DNA of 64,000 bases from Letharia columbiana (lineage: Eukaryota; Ascomycota; Lecanoromycetes; Lecanorales; Parmeliaceae), in the NCBI RefSeq assembly GCF_014066305.1, contig NW_023501126.1, positions 1 through 64,000 of the forward strand. The letters run 5' to 3'. Positions 1-12,400 of the stretch are shown here, one piece after another. Position 1 is the first letter of the stretch. Every line of letters starts with the position of its first letter. The notes under the pieces were generated by a model, which was given only the letters and a program-made list of their open reading frames with translations, had not been told where the DNA came from and ran no database searches. A program made the translations under genes and the position numbers.

Positions 1-147
1 GGCTTCATCCAGCAGCTTGCACACCTCGAACAGGCCTTACACTATCATTGTCCCTCGATCCTGCTCCGATTGCCACCGTTTCAGTCTTCCACCATGGTCT
101 AAACCCCCGAAACCCATTGCGAATCTCCCCGCCTACTTACTCTCCCA

Positions 148-960
148 ATGACATCCTCCGCCCCCACCCCCCTCCCCGCCGACGCAATCCAGCGCATCCT
201 CTTCATCGCCTCCACCGTCCACATCTACAACATTCCGCCCCTGACCTCCAACAAAGGCTACACCGCCTCCACCTGGACCGCAGACGACAACAAACGCCAA
301 ATCTTCACCGGCCGCCTCCGCGTCATCGAAACCGCTGTACCCCTCCCCAAAGACGCGGGGGAATCCCTCAGCACGGAAATCCTACTCGAAGACCCCTCAA
401 CGGGAGAATTGTTTGCCAAAGCACCGTATACGGATGCCGGGGCTGTAGAAGCGGTGCTGGATAGCAGCCGCTTCTTTGCGATCAGGGTGGTGGGCGATGG
501 GGGCATGAAAGCTACGTTGGGGATCGGCTTTGAGGAGAGAGGGGAGGCGATTGATTTTGGGATCTGTTTGCAGGAGAGTAGGAAGGTTTTGGGGTTGGAG
601 ACGCCGTCCGAGAAGAAGAGTGCGGCGAAGGCGAAGGCTGAGGCCGAGGTGAAGAAGGATTATGGGTTGAAGGAGGGACAGACCATCGTGGTTGATATTG
701 GGAGGAAAGGGAGAAGGAAAGCTGGAGATGATGATGCAGGGGCGGAAAGGAGTGGAGGGGCGACAACTGCATCGTTTTCTATAATACCGCCGCCCGAATC
801 GCTGGTGAATGGAGATGGGGGAGCGATGCCGATGCTGGCACCTCCGCGGAGCGCGCAGGATGTAAGGGCCGAGAAGAGGAGAAGTAGGGGGTTTGAGCCT
901 GTTGAAAAGACTGCAGCAGAGCTTGGATTCGATGACGGGGAGTTTGGAGAGTTCCAGTGA
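148..960 (+). CDS. NECAP-like adaptin-ear-binding endocytosis protein
   Basis: Single-exon gene of 270 aa. The first ~165 residues match the PHear (DUF1681) domain of NECAP proteins: 'TVHIYNIPP' near the start, 'ASTWTADD', and the core 'FFAIRVVGDGG...ATLGIGFEERGEAIDF'. NECAPs bind clathrin adaptor AP-2 and help form endocytic vesicles. The rest is low complexity: a Lys/Ala/Glu stretch (~170-185), a Gly/Pro-rich linker and an acidic Phe-containing tail ending in 'GEFGEFQ', which may be the adaptor-contact peptide although no WxxF motif is seen. The ATG follows a pyrimidine-rich leader and precedes the domain directly. It converges with the mannosyltransferase gene downstream. Family assignment is strong; the role of the tail is inferred. 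Confidence 0.85.
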   Translation: MTSSAPTPLPADAIQRILFIASTVHIYNIPPLTSNKGYTASTWTADDNKRQIFTGRLRVIETAVPLPKDAGESLSTEILLEDPSTGELFAKAPYTDAGAVEAVLDSSRFFAIRVVGDGGMKATLGIGFEERGEAIDFGICLQESRKVLGLETPSEKKSAAKAKAEAEVKKDYGLKEGQTIVVDIGRKGRRKAGDDDAGAERSGGATTASFSIIPPPESLVNGDGGAMPMLAPPRSAQDVRAEKRRSRGFEPVEKTAAELGFDDGEFGEFQ

Positions 961-1337
961 TGAGGTTGTCAATAGCATTGGCTTCAGCAGCGGTCAGAAG
1001 AGGACTCTGGGTGATGCCCCGTCATGACATCGTCGTCATATAGAGTACTGATAGTTTTAGCAAATAACATGATGCTCACCAGCGACTGAAGTCATGCCTG
1101 GTAAAGGCGACGAGATGAGATGGGAGCGATTAGAGATTTATTGTTTGTAGCAATTTGCCTCTTTTTTATCATACAGGACCCCTTTACGCCGAAGCTATGC
1201 CAAATGCCTCGCTCGCAGCCCCCTTGGAAGCCCCCAGCCCAACGTTAGGGCTGCTCCAGCGCCCAGCAAGCCAATCGTGACGCCTCACATGAATTTGTAG
1301 AATACATCCTAGGTTCTCGAAATTTCTCCTGAAAAGT
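961..1337. other. Intergenic, convergent genes
   Basis: Space of 377 nt between the ends of two convergent genes. I see no gene or repeat here; it should hold both 3' UTRs. Confidence 0.6.
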
Positions 1338-2762
1338 CTAGTCTTTTTGATCTTCCCAGCCCTCGGGGTATTTCAATTCATTCTTTTCGAACCACTTTGT
1401 CGTACCTTTAGAGATTGTCAATACTCCAAATGGAGTAGCACAGTGGTTCGAATTGTTATGCGAGGGACTTACATGAATATCCTTTCCAGTCAAAGTTGTC
1501 TTTCGGGTTGCAATGGCATTTATTCTCCAGTCTTTTCTGTTCAGATGTCGGACAGTGTGTAAATGGAACGTGCCAGTATCCAATGTCGTCGAAGAAGTGT
1601 ATTTCCTCCTTTTTCAATAAGAGACCGGCGGCAATGGAATGCACAGGGGCATCACCCCATCTCTCGTAGAAGAAGCCGCCATCTTGATCCAAGACTTCAA
1701 AGAATTCGAGGTAGGCTTTCGATCGCAGCCAATTGAGGTTACCAATTTCAAAGTTGGACCACTAATTACATACATTAGTTGGGAGGATTTAGATGCTCGA
1801 TGAAAACAACTTACGAAATGGCAATGGTTGTAAGACTCTCCGCCGTCATCGCTCAACCAGTCCACAGCATTGCCTTCAGGAATGTGCTCTGGATGTAATT
1901 TCATGAATTTCTTTGTACTGTCCCAGATCGTAGGAATGGTCTCGGCGTACTCAAACAAACTGATGACGAAGCTGTATTTCTTCTTGTTCTCTGCCATGAA
2001 CACGAACGGGTCGAAGCCAATATCGCAGAATAGCTTGATACTCGGCTCTACACGCCAGTACCACTCATACTCATTCATCAAAGGCTGGCGAAAGAAGAAG
2101 CCCGATTCAAATCGACACATGTGCCTGTAGCTTATAGAGTCTCCATAGATGATCTTTCGCTCTGCCATGTCTTCTCGAACCGCTTTGGCTTTGTCTTGAT
2201 CAATGAAATCTGGGAATGACCAATGCTCCTTGCCAATCAAGCCATATCGCGCAGTGCCAGAAACCATGGCGGTAGTGACCTTCTTGAACGTCTCGTCGAA
2301 GGGCTGGTCATTGAGGAAAACCCAGTCGTAGTGGTAATTTCGATTGAACCGATCTTCAACATTACGAATCGAGTCTGCAATATCCCATAGATCCGAGTTT
2401 CTGGTCAACGAGACAAACGTAGCATTCATCTTTGCTCCTGTCGAAAGGCCGGATGATGTTTCGAGCTTCCCCGTTAGCTTGGACGAGCCCGATTCCGCAG
2501 CAAGATCTTTCTCCCCTGATGAGGGAGGACCTGCGGGGCTTTTCCCTACCGAAGCATTACTTTTGTCTTTCTTGCTCTTCCACCTCTCGAAATTCGACCC
2601 ACCAGGCATTTCCGGTTTGGGTATTGACGAGGAAGATATGAAATAAAGGATCATAAGGCCCTATGGCACTGTCAGCCTGGGCAAGACTGATTTTCCATTA
2701 GCGACACCCACGAAGAAAGCAAACAAGACATAACGCAGTATCCTCGACGTGCCAGCCGCCAT
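1338..2762 (-). CDS. KRE2/MNT1-family alpha-1,2-mannosyltransferase (GT15)
   Basis: Four exons, join(1338..1405,1473..1761,1815..2660,2712..2762) on the minus strand, 417 aa. All three introns have GT-AG ends and keep the frame. Type II Golgi layout: a short basic N-terminus, one hydrophobic anchor (about residues 8-27, split by the first intron), a Ser/Lys-rich stem, then a GT15 domain that transfers mannose from GDP-Man to N- and O-glycans of secreted proteins. Family landmarks: '[20 protein letters not shown]', '[18 protein letters not shown]' (made by joining exons 2 and 3), '[12 protein letters not shown]' and the Cys-rich end '[16 protein letters not shown]'. The last exon gives the short basic C-terminus. 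It is divergent from PAT1. I cannot tell which KTR/KRE2 paralogue it is. Confidence 0.9.
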
Positions 2763-3474
2763 CTCTACAGACAGTTTGCCCTTGGGCGAAGATGACTCCT
2801 GGTTGGATCTCTTTGCCAATTGAACGCCTTTGATCTTGTCTCCACTCTTTCACTGCCTGAAGCTGTTAATGACTTCCACTGCAAGATTGATTGCAGAGAT
2901 CTGTGTCTGCAAGCGAATGATTATGTCAAACAAAGACGAATGTGCATTGTACTCTCGAAGTACATGAGGGAGGTCGCTGAATGTCCTAAGGGAGGAGGAG
3001 AATAGTGGTTGGATTAGTTGACCAAGGAGCTGGTGAGAAGTATGTCTAAAGAAGAGTTGGATATCCAAATATGAGAGAGAAGTGGTCTTCACAAACGCAA
3101 GGGGTGACGAATCTCATTTCAGTACGGGCTTGCAGAATGCACGCTAACGATAAGGTTTAGCGTCAGAGAATGGGAGTCTGGGAGAAAGGTTTTACCGATA
3201 CCGGAAGACCCGCTGGTGCCGCCTAAAGCTTGACTAAAGTGTGATACGATCCACATCCAAACTCCACGTACATCCACCTTACACAAACAACTCTCTCAAA
3301 CAGACTCTCTTTTCGTCCGCTTCCCCTCGTCTGTCTTTCAAGATTTTTGCCTGTGTATTGTAATTATCTCACAAGGTTCCAATCCTGCACTAAAAGCTTC
3401 TCCTTGTCTCATATTGCCTTCAATCACTTGTACCTGGACTGCCTTTCGTGTCTGGTGAGGAGTCCTAAAATCAA
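2763..3474. promoter_or_regulatory. Divergent promoter between mannosyltransferase and PAT1
   Basis: Space of 712 nt between two start codons pointing away from each other, so it must hold both promoters. The ~200 nt before PAT1 are C/T-rich, typical of fungal promoters and leaders. Short ORFs in it are not conserved-looking. No binding site can be named with confidence. Confidence 0.5.
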
Positions 3475-6216
3475 ATGTCTTTCTTCGGTTTCGATCCCCG
3501 TGGCCCTCAGGATCGTGGGCATCCTGCTCAAGCTCCGGGGTTCGGGTCTGCTCCAGATCCATTTGCCAGCATCTCTCAGAACCAGGGTTTGGGGCAAGAA
3601 GACGACGACGCGTATGTAGGCTGTTTGCCATTGAGATGCATGGCATAGCTTACGATCACAGTATTGATTTTGATGATACCTATGATGGTCTGGGTGACCA
3701 ACTGCAAGAGGCGGACGATGACTTTAATGACGATACCTTTGGTGGCGGCGGGGCTACCACCAAATCCATTGGCAAAGACTTCGACTTCTATGGCAGTACC
3801 TCAAAGGTCACCGATGCGATTAACGAAGAAGCACTACGATTCAATCGTCAACAACCGCCATCAAACCCTCCAGTCGCTTCCTCAAGCCCTCCTAAGCATG
3901 CGTCAAAGACTTTCAGGACAGGATATGAGGCATACAAGAATCCGGGATACATACCAGAAATGCAAGTAGATGCTAGTCTATGGGGCACAGGGCCCCAAAA
4001 ATTTGCGAAAGACTATGGATCAAAACAAAGCAGCCGTGAGGTGGGGCCCTCTCAGCAACGGAGTTCCAGCGGTGTACCCACTAAGAAGATGATGAGCTTG
4101 GAGGAGGTGGAGGCCGCCATGAGGTCGCAACCCAAGAGACCCAGTCCCGGCCCGGAACCGCAGCAGTTAGCTCAAGCTTCAGGTCCATTCGTAATGCCTC
4201 AAACGAAACAGCAAGCACCCCAGCCTGCACGTCCACAGCAAGCTCAGATGCCCTACCCGCAGCAGATGCCCCCAACCCAGCATGAGACAGGACGAGCCGT
4301 GCGGCCAGGAGACTTGGCTCAAGCGCCGATCAGTATTCAGCAGAGGCCTCAACCCGGTCATCACATGCCAAGGGCAACCCAAGTATCGAACAACGAATTA
4401 CCAACGCGGTCCAGCCCGGCCGCTCAAGCACCTCAAGTTGCCCCCGCTCCTCCACAGATTCTACAGCGAGGCCACAATACACCACAACAAGCTCCAGAAA
4501 CCCAGGCATCACCACAGCCTCGCCAGATCTTGCAGAATCCAAATCGTCAGTCAGCTCAACTCGCTCCTCGACTTCCAGAACAGCCGTTATCGATGCAGAA
4601 ACAGCAAAGAGCGCCTCCTCCTGGTCAGAATGGAGCACAGGTACCTGTACCAATTATCTATCACCCAAGTCAGATTATGCATTTGTCAGACGAGGAGCGT
4701 AATGCATATCTGGTTGAGGAAGCCAAACGAGCAAAGCGCAATCACAAAATCTTTCTGTTGTCGAAGGGTAACGGGCTCATGACCCCCCAAGACAAGAATT
4801 TCATCACGCGAATCCAACTACAGCAACTGATGACTGCCACTGGAAACGTGAACGAGCAGGACCCTGATACCTCGCTCTCTGAAGATTTTTATTATCAAGT
4901 TTACAATCAGATCGAAAATAGACCGAGACAGAATCCACAACAGCCCCTTAGCAATTTTGCACAGACCTATCTATTCCGGACTGGTGGTCGTCAAGGTGGC
5001 ATGGGTAAGAGGCAGAGAGGCGGAGACAGTCACGTACAGCGAATGGAACAGCAGGTCCAGCGAGCAGTGGAGGCCGCAAAGGCTAAGCCCAAGAACAAGC
5101 AATTGGTCATTGAAGGCAGCTTGGGGAAAATCTCATTCAGCAATGCCAAGACTCCGAAACCCCTGCTCAACATCAAGCGGCATGACAGCAGCAACGTCAC
5201 CACTCAGCAAAGCAGCAAAAAAGCACAAGCCGTTTTGAGTACAACCGACCGCAAGGCCATCCTGAAGAACATTGAAGCAGTCTACTCAACTCTGATGAGA
5301 ATGGAAGACCACGACCGCCGCCTACCGGCGCCACCTACTGAAGACAGCGAGCTCGCTGCGGTCCAACAAGTCATGGAGTGGCAGCAGGCTTTCCAGGAAT
5401 TAAATCAAAAACTTTGGATGGATCTCAAGGTCACCGAGCCGATCTTGCCTGACTCAGCTATTCTCCATCCATTCATTGCATTCCTTTCCTATCCGAAGGG
5501 TAAGAAAGCTGTTCCGCGCATCTTCAATCACATCGATGAAAACCAGCGTCTTACAATCTTGACAATGATTATCGTACATCTCGACATACTGGATGTTATT
5601 CGTCAAGCTCAGCCCGGAGCTCAGCCCTCGCCAATGTCTCGAGAGCAGGTTGACCTCTTCCTGCAAGCTGTGATGCCCAGTCTCTTTTCGTATGTTACCG
5701 AAGCGCCCTTGAACATAGTCATCGGCCTTTTAGGTCTCGTCACAGAGCGTGTGAACTTGAGCGCCGTCGCTCGAACAAGGGTAGGTCTGGAAGTCTTGAC
5801 AATGCTTCTCAGCCGAGCAGCAATTGTGAAGGCAACTGAAGCTACGGACGATCAGACCTGGGATCAATGGCTGGGTATCTACAATCGCTTCTTCGATCTT
5901 CTTGAGCCTCTGCTTGGAGAGGTTTTCCCTGCCTCGGTCAACGCAGGACAGGATCAGTATGTGTGGCAATTCTTAGCCGCCACGGGAAGTGGAGCGAATC
6001 CCGAGCAGCAGCAGAGACTGGTTCTTGCAGTCAAGTGAGTAGACTCTCCCTTTCGGATTGGGAGATGTCACTGACAAAGTTCTTCCTAGGGATCGAGTCA
6101 TGGAGACTCTTCAGCAGAGCAAAACGCTGCCCCCGGAAATGGCATTACAAAGACGCGGCAATGTCAACTTGTTCATGCAAGCTATTGGGCTCGATGTCGA
6201 CTTGCTTGATGGTTGA
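3475..6216 (+). CDS. PAT1: PAT1 mRNA decapping activator
   Basis: Three exons, join(3475..3611,3662..6034,6090..6216), 878 aa. It starts with the family's 'MSFFGFDP' and ends '...GLDVDLLDG'. PAT1 acts in P-bodies, linking the Lsm1-7 ring, Dhh1 and Dcp1-Dcp2 on deadenylated mRNA. Order: acidic, Asp-rich N-terminus (residues ~40-75, the Dhh1-binding zone in homologues); a long disordered Gln/Pro-rich stretch (~130-330); a conserved middle ('IYHPSQIMHLSDEERNAYL', then 'MTPQDKNFITRIQLQQL'); and the C-terminal helical domain (~540-878) that binds Lsm and decapping proteins. Intron 1 (50 nt) joins '...EDDDA' to 'IDFDDTYDG'; intron 2 (55 nt) joins 'VK' to 'DRVMETL'. The start is the first ATG after the C/T-rich leader and recreates the known N-terminus. 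Confidence 0.92.
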
Positions 6217-6748
6217 AACATCCTCTTCAATCTTCGCATTCAATTACTTTCGCTACTACACTTGACTATTCGCCATGGCCAATATCATCCCCGGAGCCAG
6301 TGACCGTTCGCTGAATATGGGGATGAATAAATGATTGTTACTTTGATAGGGTGGAGTGCAATGGCATCATTTATTTGAGGGCCAAATTAGCAGAGCGGCA
6401 GGCTCTGGAGGACTCGTAAGATGCTCTGGTAATAGGAGCACAAACGAAGCGAAGGAATGAGTGAACGGACAGGGTACCAATGTATGTGGTTGTGTGGCTT
6501 TTGCTTATGGACTCGAGACTCGTATCAAGTACCTCTTTGCTTGACATAACATTACTATTGGAACAAACACAAATTTTACACACTTGAATGGAGTCCACTA
6601 CGATCCATTCACGAGATAAACTGATTTATTTTGGGTATTGCCAAGCTCAACCATGGGAGTGCCTCTAGTACAAGTAATGCGCGCAATATGCAGCAACGCT
6701 TCAGCAAGCTTTTTCATCCCCTTCTCTCAACCGATCACGCGAGCACTC
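6217..6748. other. Intergenic, convergent genes
   Basis: Space of 532 nt between the convergent ends of PAT1 and the U2A' gene. Only short overlapping ORFs without recognisable content. Confidence 0.6.
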
Positions 6749-7812
6749 TCATTCTTCCATCTCATCACCCCCTCCTTGCGGGATGCGTCCATCATTCAGC
6801 TCCTTCTCCAACCTCGTAATCTCCTGCAAACTCTTCGCGTTCCTAATCAGCCCCTCTACCCTCTTCTTCTCCTTGTCCGTCAGCTTTACACGGTACGATT
6901 TGTCGCCAGCGCTACTGGTACCATTGGCCAGAGAGGTGGAGGGGATGTCGAAGGTGCGAGATTTGATGCCCATGATCTGTTACGGGAGGACCGTTAGTCG
7001 GATGCGGGCGAAGGGGCCAGAAGACAGGAAATGAGCAGCGGAGAAAAGCGCACCTTTGAAGCGAGCGCCGAAGGCTCTTTGGCCGTGCCGAACAGCTCCG
7101 TAGCTTTCTCGCGCTCAACATCTTTCACTTTTTGGTAGTCGAGGAAGCGGACGGTGGGACAGCGCCATATTATCCAATACCGATAATTCTAAAAAAAGGC
7201 TCATATCAGCGACCTCACCTTGCAGTAGCCAACATGCTCATGTACCTCTCGCCTCGTGACAGGGTTCTCTAGTAGCGATAGAAGCGTGAGCCTCGGGAAG
7301 TTCCTCAGCACGTCCAAATCCGCGAGCTCGGCGAAGTTGTTGGAAGTCAGAATCAAGGTGGTGAGATTCGGCAACGAGTTTGCAAGCGTGGGTTGTATGC
7401 TATTGATCCTGTTCCGCGCGAGGAGGAGCGTGCGTAGTCGAGGGGAGAGCGGGAAGTTGGAGAGGGCTGTTATGTCGTTGTCGGTGAAGTCGATAGCGTC
7501 TTGATCCTACAGCGACTGTTCAGCGACCATGTCTCAGTACAGTCTCGTACCCATAGAGAGGCCGGTAAGGAGAGAGGGGGGAAGGGGAAGGAAGGGAAGG
7601 TAGAGAGGCAAACCTTGGCAACGCCCAGATTCTCAATCGCAGGTAGTTTGTGTCCTGTAGTCCTCGTTTATGATATCAATGGAGCTCGCCTCACAAAGTG
7701 TAGTATCTGCTCTTTTCAGCTTGTCTAACGCACCTCTGAGATCCAGTTCGCGCTCTTTGAGGGGGTTGAGGTAGGAGAGGGAGGCTTGGATGAGTTCGGC
7801 GGTTAACCTCAT
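6749..7812 (-). CDS. U2 snRNP A' protein (LEA1-like, leucine-rich repeats)
   Basis: Five exons, join(6749..6976,7054..7188,7246..7506,7614..7654,7734..7812), 247 aa, the usual length. The protein binds U2 snRNA stem-loop IV with U2B'' during spliceosome assembly. It starts 'MRLTAELIQASLSYLNPLKE' and has leucine-rich repeats over residues ~20-130 ('DFTDNDITAL', 'LLLARNRINSI', 'LILTSNNFAEL', 'LLSLLENPVTRRE'). The capping segment 'NYRYWIIWRCPTVRFLDYQK' follows, then the tail 'MGIKSRTF...LTDKEKKRVEGL'. The third intron is 57 nt with donor GTACAT. A tempting second donor inside it would leave a 30-nt intron and nine extra residues that break the conserved 'NPVTRRE-NYRYW' join. It is head-to-head with the RNase III-domain gene. 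Confidence 0.9.
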
Positions 7813-8116
7813 CGTGGCGGCTTGTTACGCAGGGTGATCTGAGGACTGGGTGTAGGAAAGGGTGGGGGGAATAGGCAAGGCGTGAAGCCTGCAGGAGAGA
7901 GGAGTAAGCGATCCTGGCTGTGGGTTGTGTTTAGCTCGTGTTTGTGAACGATTGAGAGCGACAGTTTCTCGAGAACTGAAAACCATAAGGCTGAACCGAG
8001 CTAGTCTATACTTGGCCAGTATCAACGATTTTCATCACGTGCTTCGGAGAACAACAAATTGAAAAACCCATTGCGAATCCTTATACTAGCAGTAGTTGCC
8101 CAGGACGTCTTCTAAC

Positions 8117-8895
8117 ATGACAGCATTGCGTATGGCCCCTACAGTCCGCAAATTGCAAAATAGAATCGGCTACAATTTCAAAAACGCTCAGTACCTATGG
8201 GAAGCCGTACAGGCCCCGGGATCAATTATACGCTCCGGCGAAGTCCAAGGCGCTGGGTCTGAGCGTCACAGTGTAGGGTTTCAAACATTTCCAGATGGCA
8301 ACCGCAGACTTGCTATCGTTGGCGATGCCGTTCTGAAGCTGGCGCTTGTTGAGGATTGGTACAAGGGGGAGGGGTCCAGAGGTATGGCTGACAGTGTGTC
8401 CAATTGTCCAGGAAAAGTGTTGTTTACAAATTGATAGAGAGGCTCTCCCGCATTGTCTCCGACGTTGGCTCAAATGCCAATCTTTACATGGTCGGTCGCA
8501 CCAACGGACTGGACACGCTCATCAACAAGAATCCGTCTTCCAAAGATGCTCCTGTAGGACCAACTGTGATGGCTGGCACCATCGAGGCTATTATCGGTGC
8601 TGTATATATTGACGGCGATATGATATCTGTTGCGAAAGTGATGCAGAATCTAGGCCTGATGCCTAGACTTGTGCGTAAAACGGGAACGAAAGTGCCGGTT
8701 TCGGAGACTGTGAAACAAGCAGTACCTACGCCTGTTATTGAGGGTCAACGAGAAAAGGAGACACCTCCAAAAGACTCGGATGAGACGTTGGGGAGTGGGA
8801 TGCAAGTGTCTCAAGAGCTAGTAAATGCGTGCCGGGAAAACTCAACGGAAGTACAGCTCAAGCAGCGACTGGATCAAAACGACCAATCACCATGA
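8117..8895 (+). CDS. RNase III-domain protein, active site degenerate
   Basis: Two exons, join(8117..8381,8438..8895), 240 aa; the 56-nt intron has GT-AG ends. The fold follows bacterial-type RNase III: an entry helix 'VRKLQNRIGYNFKNAQYLWE', the signature region 'NRRLAIVGDAVLKLALVEDW', and the helix 'VMAGTIEAIIGAVYIDGD'. In active enzymes the signature begins with Glu and the second helix has Asp before the TxEA core. Here those sites are Arg and Gly, while Asp of GDAVL and Glu of IEA remain. No double-stranded-RNA-binding domain is seen; the last ~90 residues are polar and low complexity. It resembles the small RNase III-like proteins common in filamentous fungi. Cleavage activity is doubtful. 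The reading frame continues upstream only through a TTG codon, so the ATG at 8117 was chosen. Confidence 0.7.
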
Positions 8896-9447
8896 TGAAT
8901 GTGAATCATGTGGTCAACGCGTCGTTGCGAAGCTGGGAATAGACATTCGGTTGTGGAAGTGAAGAACCAATTGCAGGAACGAAGAGTGATCACTTGGCGG
9001 AGCAATTTCCGTATGGTTGGAAGGCAAAAATGGTGGGTAGACCAGCAGCAGGAGGTCGTTCTACGCAAGTACGAGAGGGAAACTGCTAGGAAGGGGGTTC
9101 TGTGGTAGGCAATCTTGCATTCAACTTCAAGAATGTGCGCTTACTTGGTAAGTCAGTCAGAAATGCTGCTCACCTGTCTTGACAGATGGCCCATGCGAGT
9201 GGACGAGACTGGCGCAGGAGGGTAATCTGCTATGAGTGTTCCTAGCTCGGGGTTCAACTGTGAATGTTTCTTGATTACAGGCGAGTAGACGCAAGTAATG
9301 AAACGAGCACGGGCTGCCTGCCTTGTTTGTTTGAGAAGACTGCGCTTTACAAGCTCTGATTGCAATATCGAACGCTATGCTATCTCCATACCAAGCCTCA
9401 CCCTCCTATTCAAGCGATCCTTGTATTTTCTAGCCCATCGCAGCGCA
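8896..9447. other. Intergenic, convergent genes
   Basis: Space of 552 nt between the convergent RNase III-domain and VPS15 genes. Short ORFs here show no family motif; nothing else is seen. Confidence 0.5.
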
Positions 9448-12400
9448 TCATTGAAACACATAAATGCACCCCATCCGATCCACACTAACCGTCATACCCA
9501 CCGGACTCTCCAGCAAGCAAACATCCAATATCGTGTCCAAATGACTCCTGAGCAGTTGCTGCTGGTGCTTGCTGATAATGGTAGACCTTGGCGGCTTTAC
9601 ATCCAGTGACGACGGCTTCTTAGCACCTGCAGAACTCGAGCCGGGTTTATTTCCTGCGGCAGCGTTGGGCGCCGAGGGAGCCACCTGTGGTATCCGCTCA
9701 CTATTGATGGTGAGGGTCGCGGTAGGATGCGAGGTCGTAAATCTAGGCTGGTCTTCGTCGGCGGCAAGACCACTAATCACCGTTGAAGCATCCGCGCGTG
9801 TGACATCCCAAAAGCGGAGTTTTTTATCAGCGCCACCAGTGAGAAAGAAGCCGTATTTGCCTTCCCAAGTAGGCTCAGGTGAATCGATACCCACGGCTAG
9901 AGCCCGAAAACCCCTGTCCGGATTGCTATTGCCGCCCCCAGAAGGGTCGATAGCTGTGGCAAAGCGGCCGAGCATGCCTTCAGGTTTTTCCTCGTCGACT
10001 TTCCAGGGTTCGTATGCTTTTAGATTTTCCTTGCCGCCATTCTTGGGGACTCCGACGCGGAAGACTTCTCGGCATTCTGTTTTTTCAACGTCCCAAATTG
10101 TGATGTCTGTTTGCCCTGTGCCACCAGTCACGCAGACACATCTGCCATACGTCTTGAACGGGTGAATGATCAGACGGTGTATTGGTGTGCCTCCGGCGAG
10201 ACCCCAGCCTTTCAATCGCAGTCGAAAGCGAAGGTCCCATAAGTCGAGCACGCCATGTGAGGTTCCAATCAGCATCCAGCCGTGTTTGTGATCAACACAA
10301 AAGCAAGTCGGCGTACCATGGTGCACGGGGTTTTTGAAAGAGTAAATTACGGTCATATTCCGCAAATCCAGAGCGACGACTCGTGAGGTGTTGGTAGCTA
10401 ACAGCAGGACGGATTGTGTATCCAATTTCGAATGGTCCAGCCACACCGCATGCTCGCCCTCAGGTAGCTGATAATCCCGCACACTGCGAAGTCTGCCGTA
10501 CTTGGAAGTATCACCTACAAGCGTGTGATCCACTTTGACGACATTGATGCTACCATCAGTCGCACCACTGACGAATGAATGAGTGTTTTCGACAAAACAT
10601 AGGCACTTTACTTTTGCTCCCTCGGCATGGCTGTGTGTTTGCCTGGATCGATGGGTAAGATTTCGTTCAAGCCTCATTGTATCCCAAACCTTGACAGTGC
10701 CATCATCGGACCCCGTGATGAAGAAAGCATGATCTGGCGAAGGCACGACTCGATTGATTGGGCCCGTGTGCTCTGCAAAGGTTGCAATCAGCGTTCCCTC
10801 CGGTCGCCAGGGCTTGTCAGATCCCGGACTATCTGCCTTCTTCATCAAATGTCGCTTGCTACTAATTGGCATAATCAAAGGCCCGAAATCGTGAATGTCA
10901 TGTGGATAATTCTCCGATGCTAACGAATCAAGGAATCTCAAAACACTGGGATCATTGCCGTCGTATGTGTGGCCAGCATGGGTTGCATTCTTTGGATCTG
11001 TTTTCGCGTCGCTGTGGCTTGCCTTACGATGAGACGAGGCCTCAGAAGGCTCTCGGGTGAATGGGCCGTCAACTTTACCAAAGGCGTTTGCAGAAGTCGT
11101 GCCTGTCTCGGCTACGGTCTTGGAGGTATCTCTTCGATTCAGTAAATTGATAGCACTGGACTTGTGTTTTATGCCTCCACTTCTACCATGTCCGCCACCT
11201 GTCCGGAGGGAATCTGTTGGGGTAAGCGTGCCGGCGCTTGGGGGATTGTCATTGTTATCCGTCGAGTTCGTCGGATGGGATTGACGCCGTCCGCGTGGCG
11301 AAGTGGATAAAGGCGAACTAACGTTAGAAGAACTTCGCCGTGATTCGATGGGTATGCTTTGGACTTGGAGTGTGCCGTTAAGCCTTTCCCTCCTGGCATT
11401 TGCATACGATTTCTTACGCTGAGAGAGAGGATCATCGATGGTAGCAGACGCATCGAGCAACGCGTCTGCGATGGTATGAGGTGCGATTTCTGGGTTGTTC
11501 TTGGATCCGCTGGCTTGGTGCTCGCCATTTGAAGCTCGACGCCGAGATTTGTCTTTTCGTTTTTGGTTTTCAAAAAAGATTGTCTGTGGTGTAACGTTCA
11601 TTTCTTTGAGCAGTAGAATGCTGTTCAAATGTGATGGAGTGCCATCAGGGCCTGCCTTTAATTGCTTATGAGCAATACGCCAGATGTATTCCCTCAATGC
11701 CAAGAGCTTGAAATCATCATCCGTACTCATGCCTATGTTCCGTAGTCTCGTGATCCACTGCTCATCTTCGTTATTCTTTGCAATCTTACTTAGAACATTT
11801 GGTCTTAGGTCTTTCGAAGAAATCGTGGGAAGAGCCTGTTCGGGGGATCCGAAAGAGAAGGTCCTTTGCTGCTGGACAGGCTTCCAAAAGAGTCCTCCCT
11901 CGACCTTTAAAGCCCAGCTCACGGCCATCTCGAGGATAGGTCGAGGCAAGGGTCTTCTGAGATTATCGAGTATACTGGTTTCCGAGAAGTCGGTAATGGA
12001 TGATTTGAGATATGGCTGTACGAGTGGGGAAACAATGCAGTGGAGATCTGCTATGGACAAATATCGCGTTGAGGACGAGACGAAATGTGCAGCCGCTTCT
12101 CGGATCCAAATGTTGGGATGCACCATGAACCGTGCAACTATGTCTACCATCTCCCAGGTCCTGGATCGTTGGAACAAACCTAATTCCGCCATACTCGCAA
12201 AAGAGGAGAGCACTTTCTCGACCACGAATTCCTCTGGATCAGTCAAAGCTTGTATCATGAGAGGCAAGATGAATTCCTCAAGACTTGTGCCACCAACAAA
12301 GGTGGCAACTCCAACGATCGTTTGGAAAAAGGCACATTTCAGGATCCAGTCCTTGTCATTCAAATATGTGTTGAGATGGCTGAGGATGACATCGTTCGTT

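Noticed and set aside
48..464. 138-aa frame overlapping the NECAP gene
   Set aside because: Pro/Arg/His-rich shadow of the real gene, opening with a TTG codon.
7189..7218. Apparent 30-nt intron in the U2A' gene
   Set aside because: An upstream donor (GTACAT at 7245) gives a normal 57-nt intron and restores the conserved 'NPVTRRE-NYRYW' join; the 30-nt option adds nine residues no homologue has.
8382..8411. Apparent 30-nt intron in the RNase III-domain gene
   Set aside because: It would break the reading frame; the acceptor at 8437 gives a 56-nt intron in phase.
9569..10165. 198-aa plus-strand frame within VPS15
   Set aside because: Antisense shadow of the WD40 part of VPS15.
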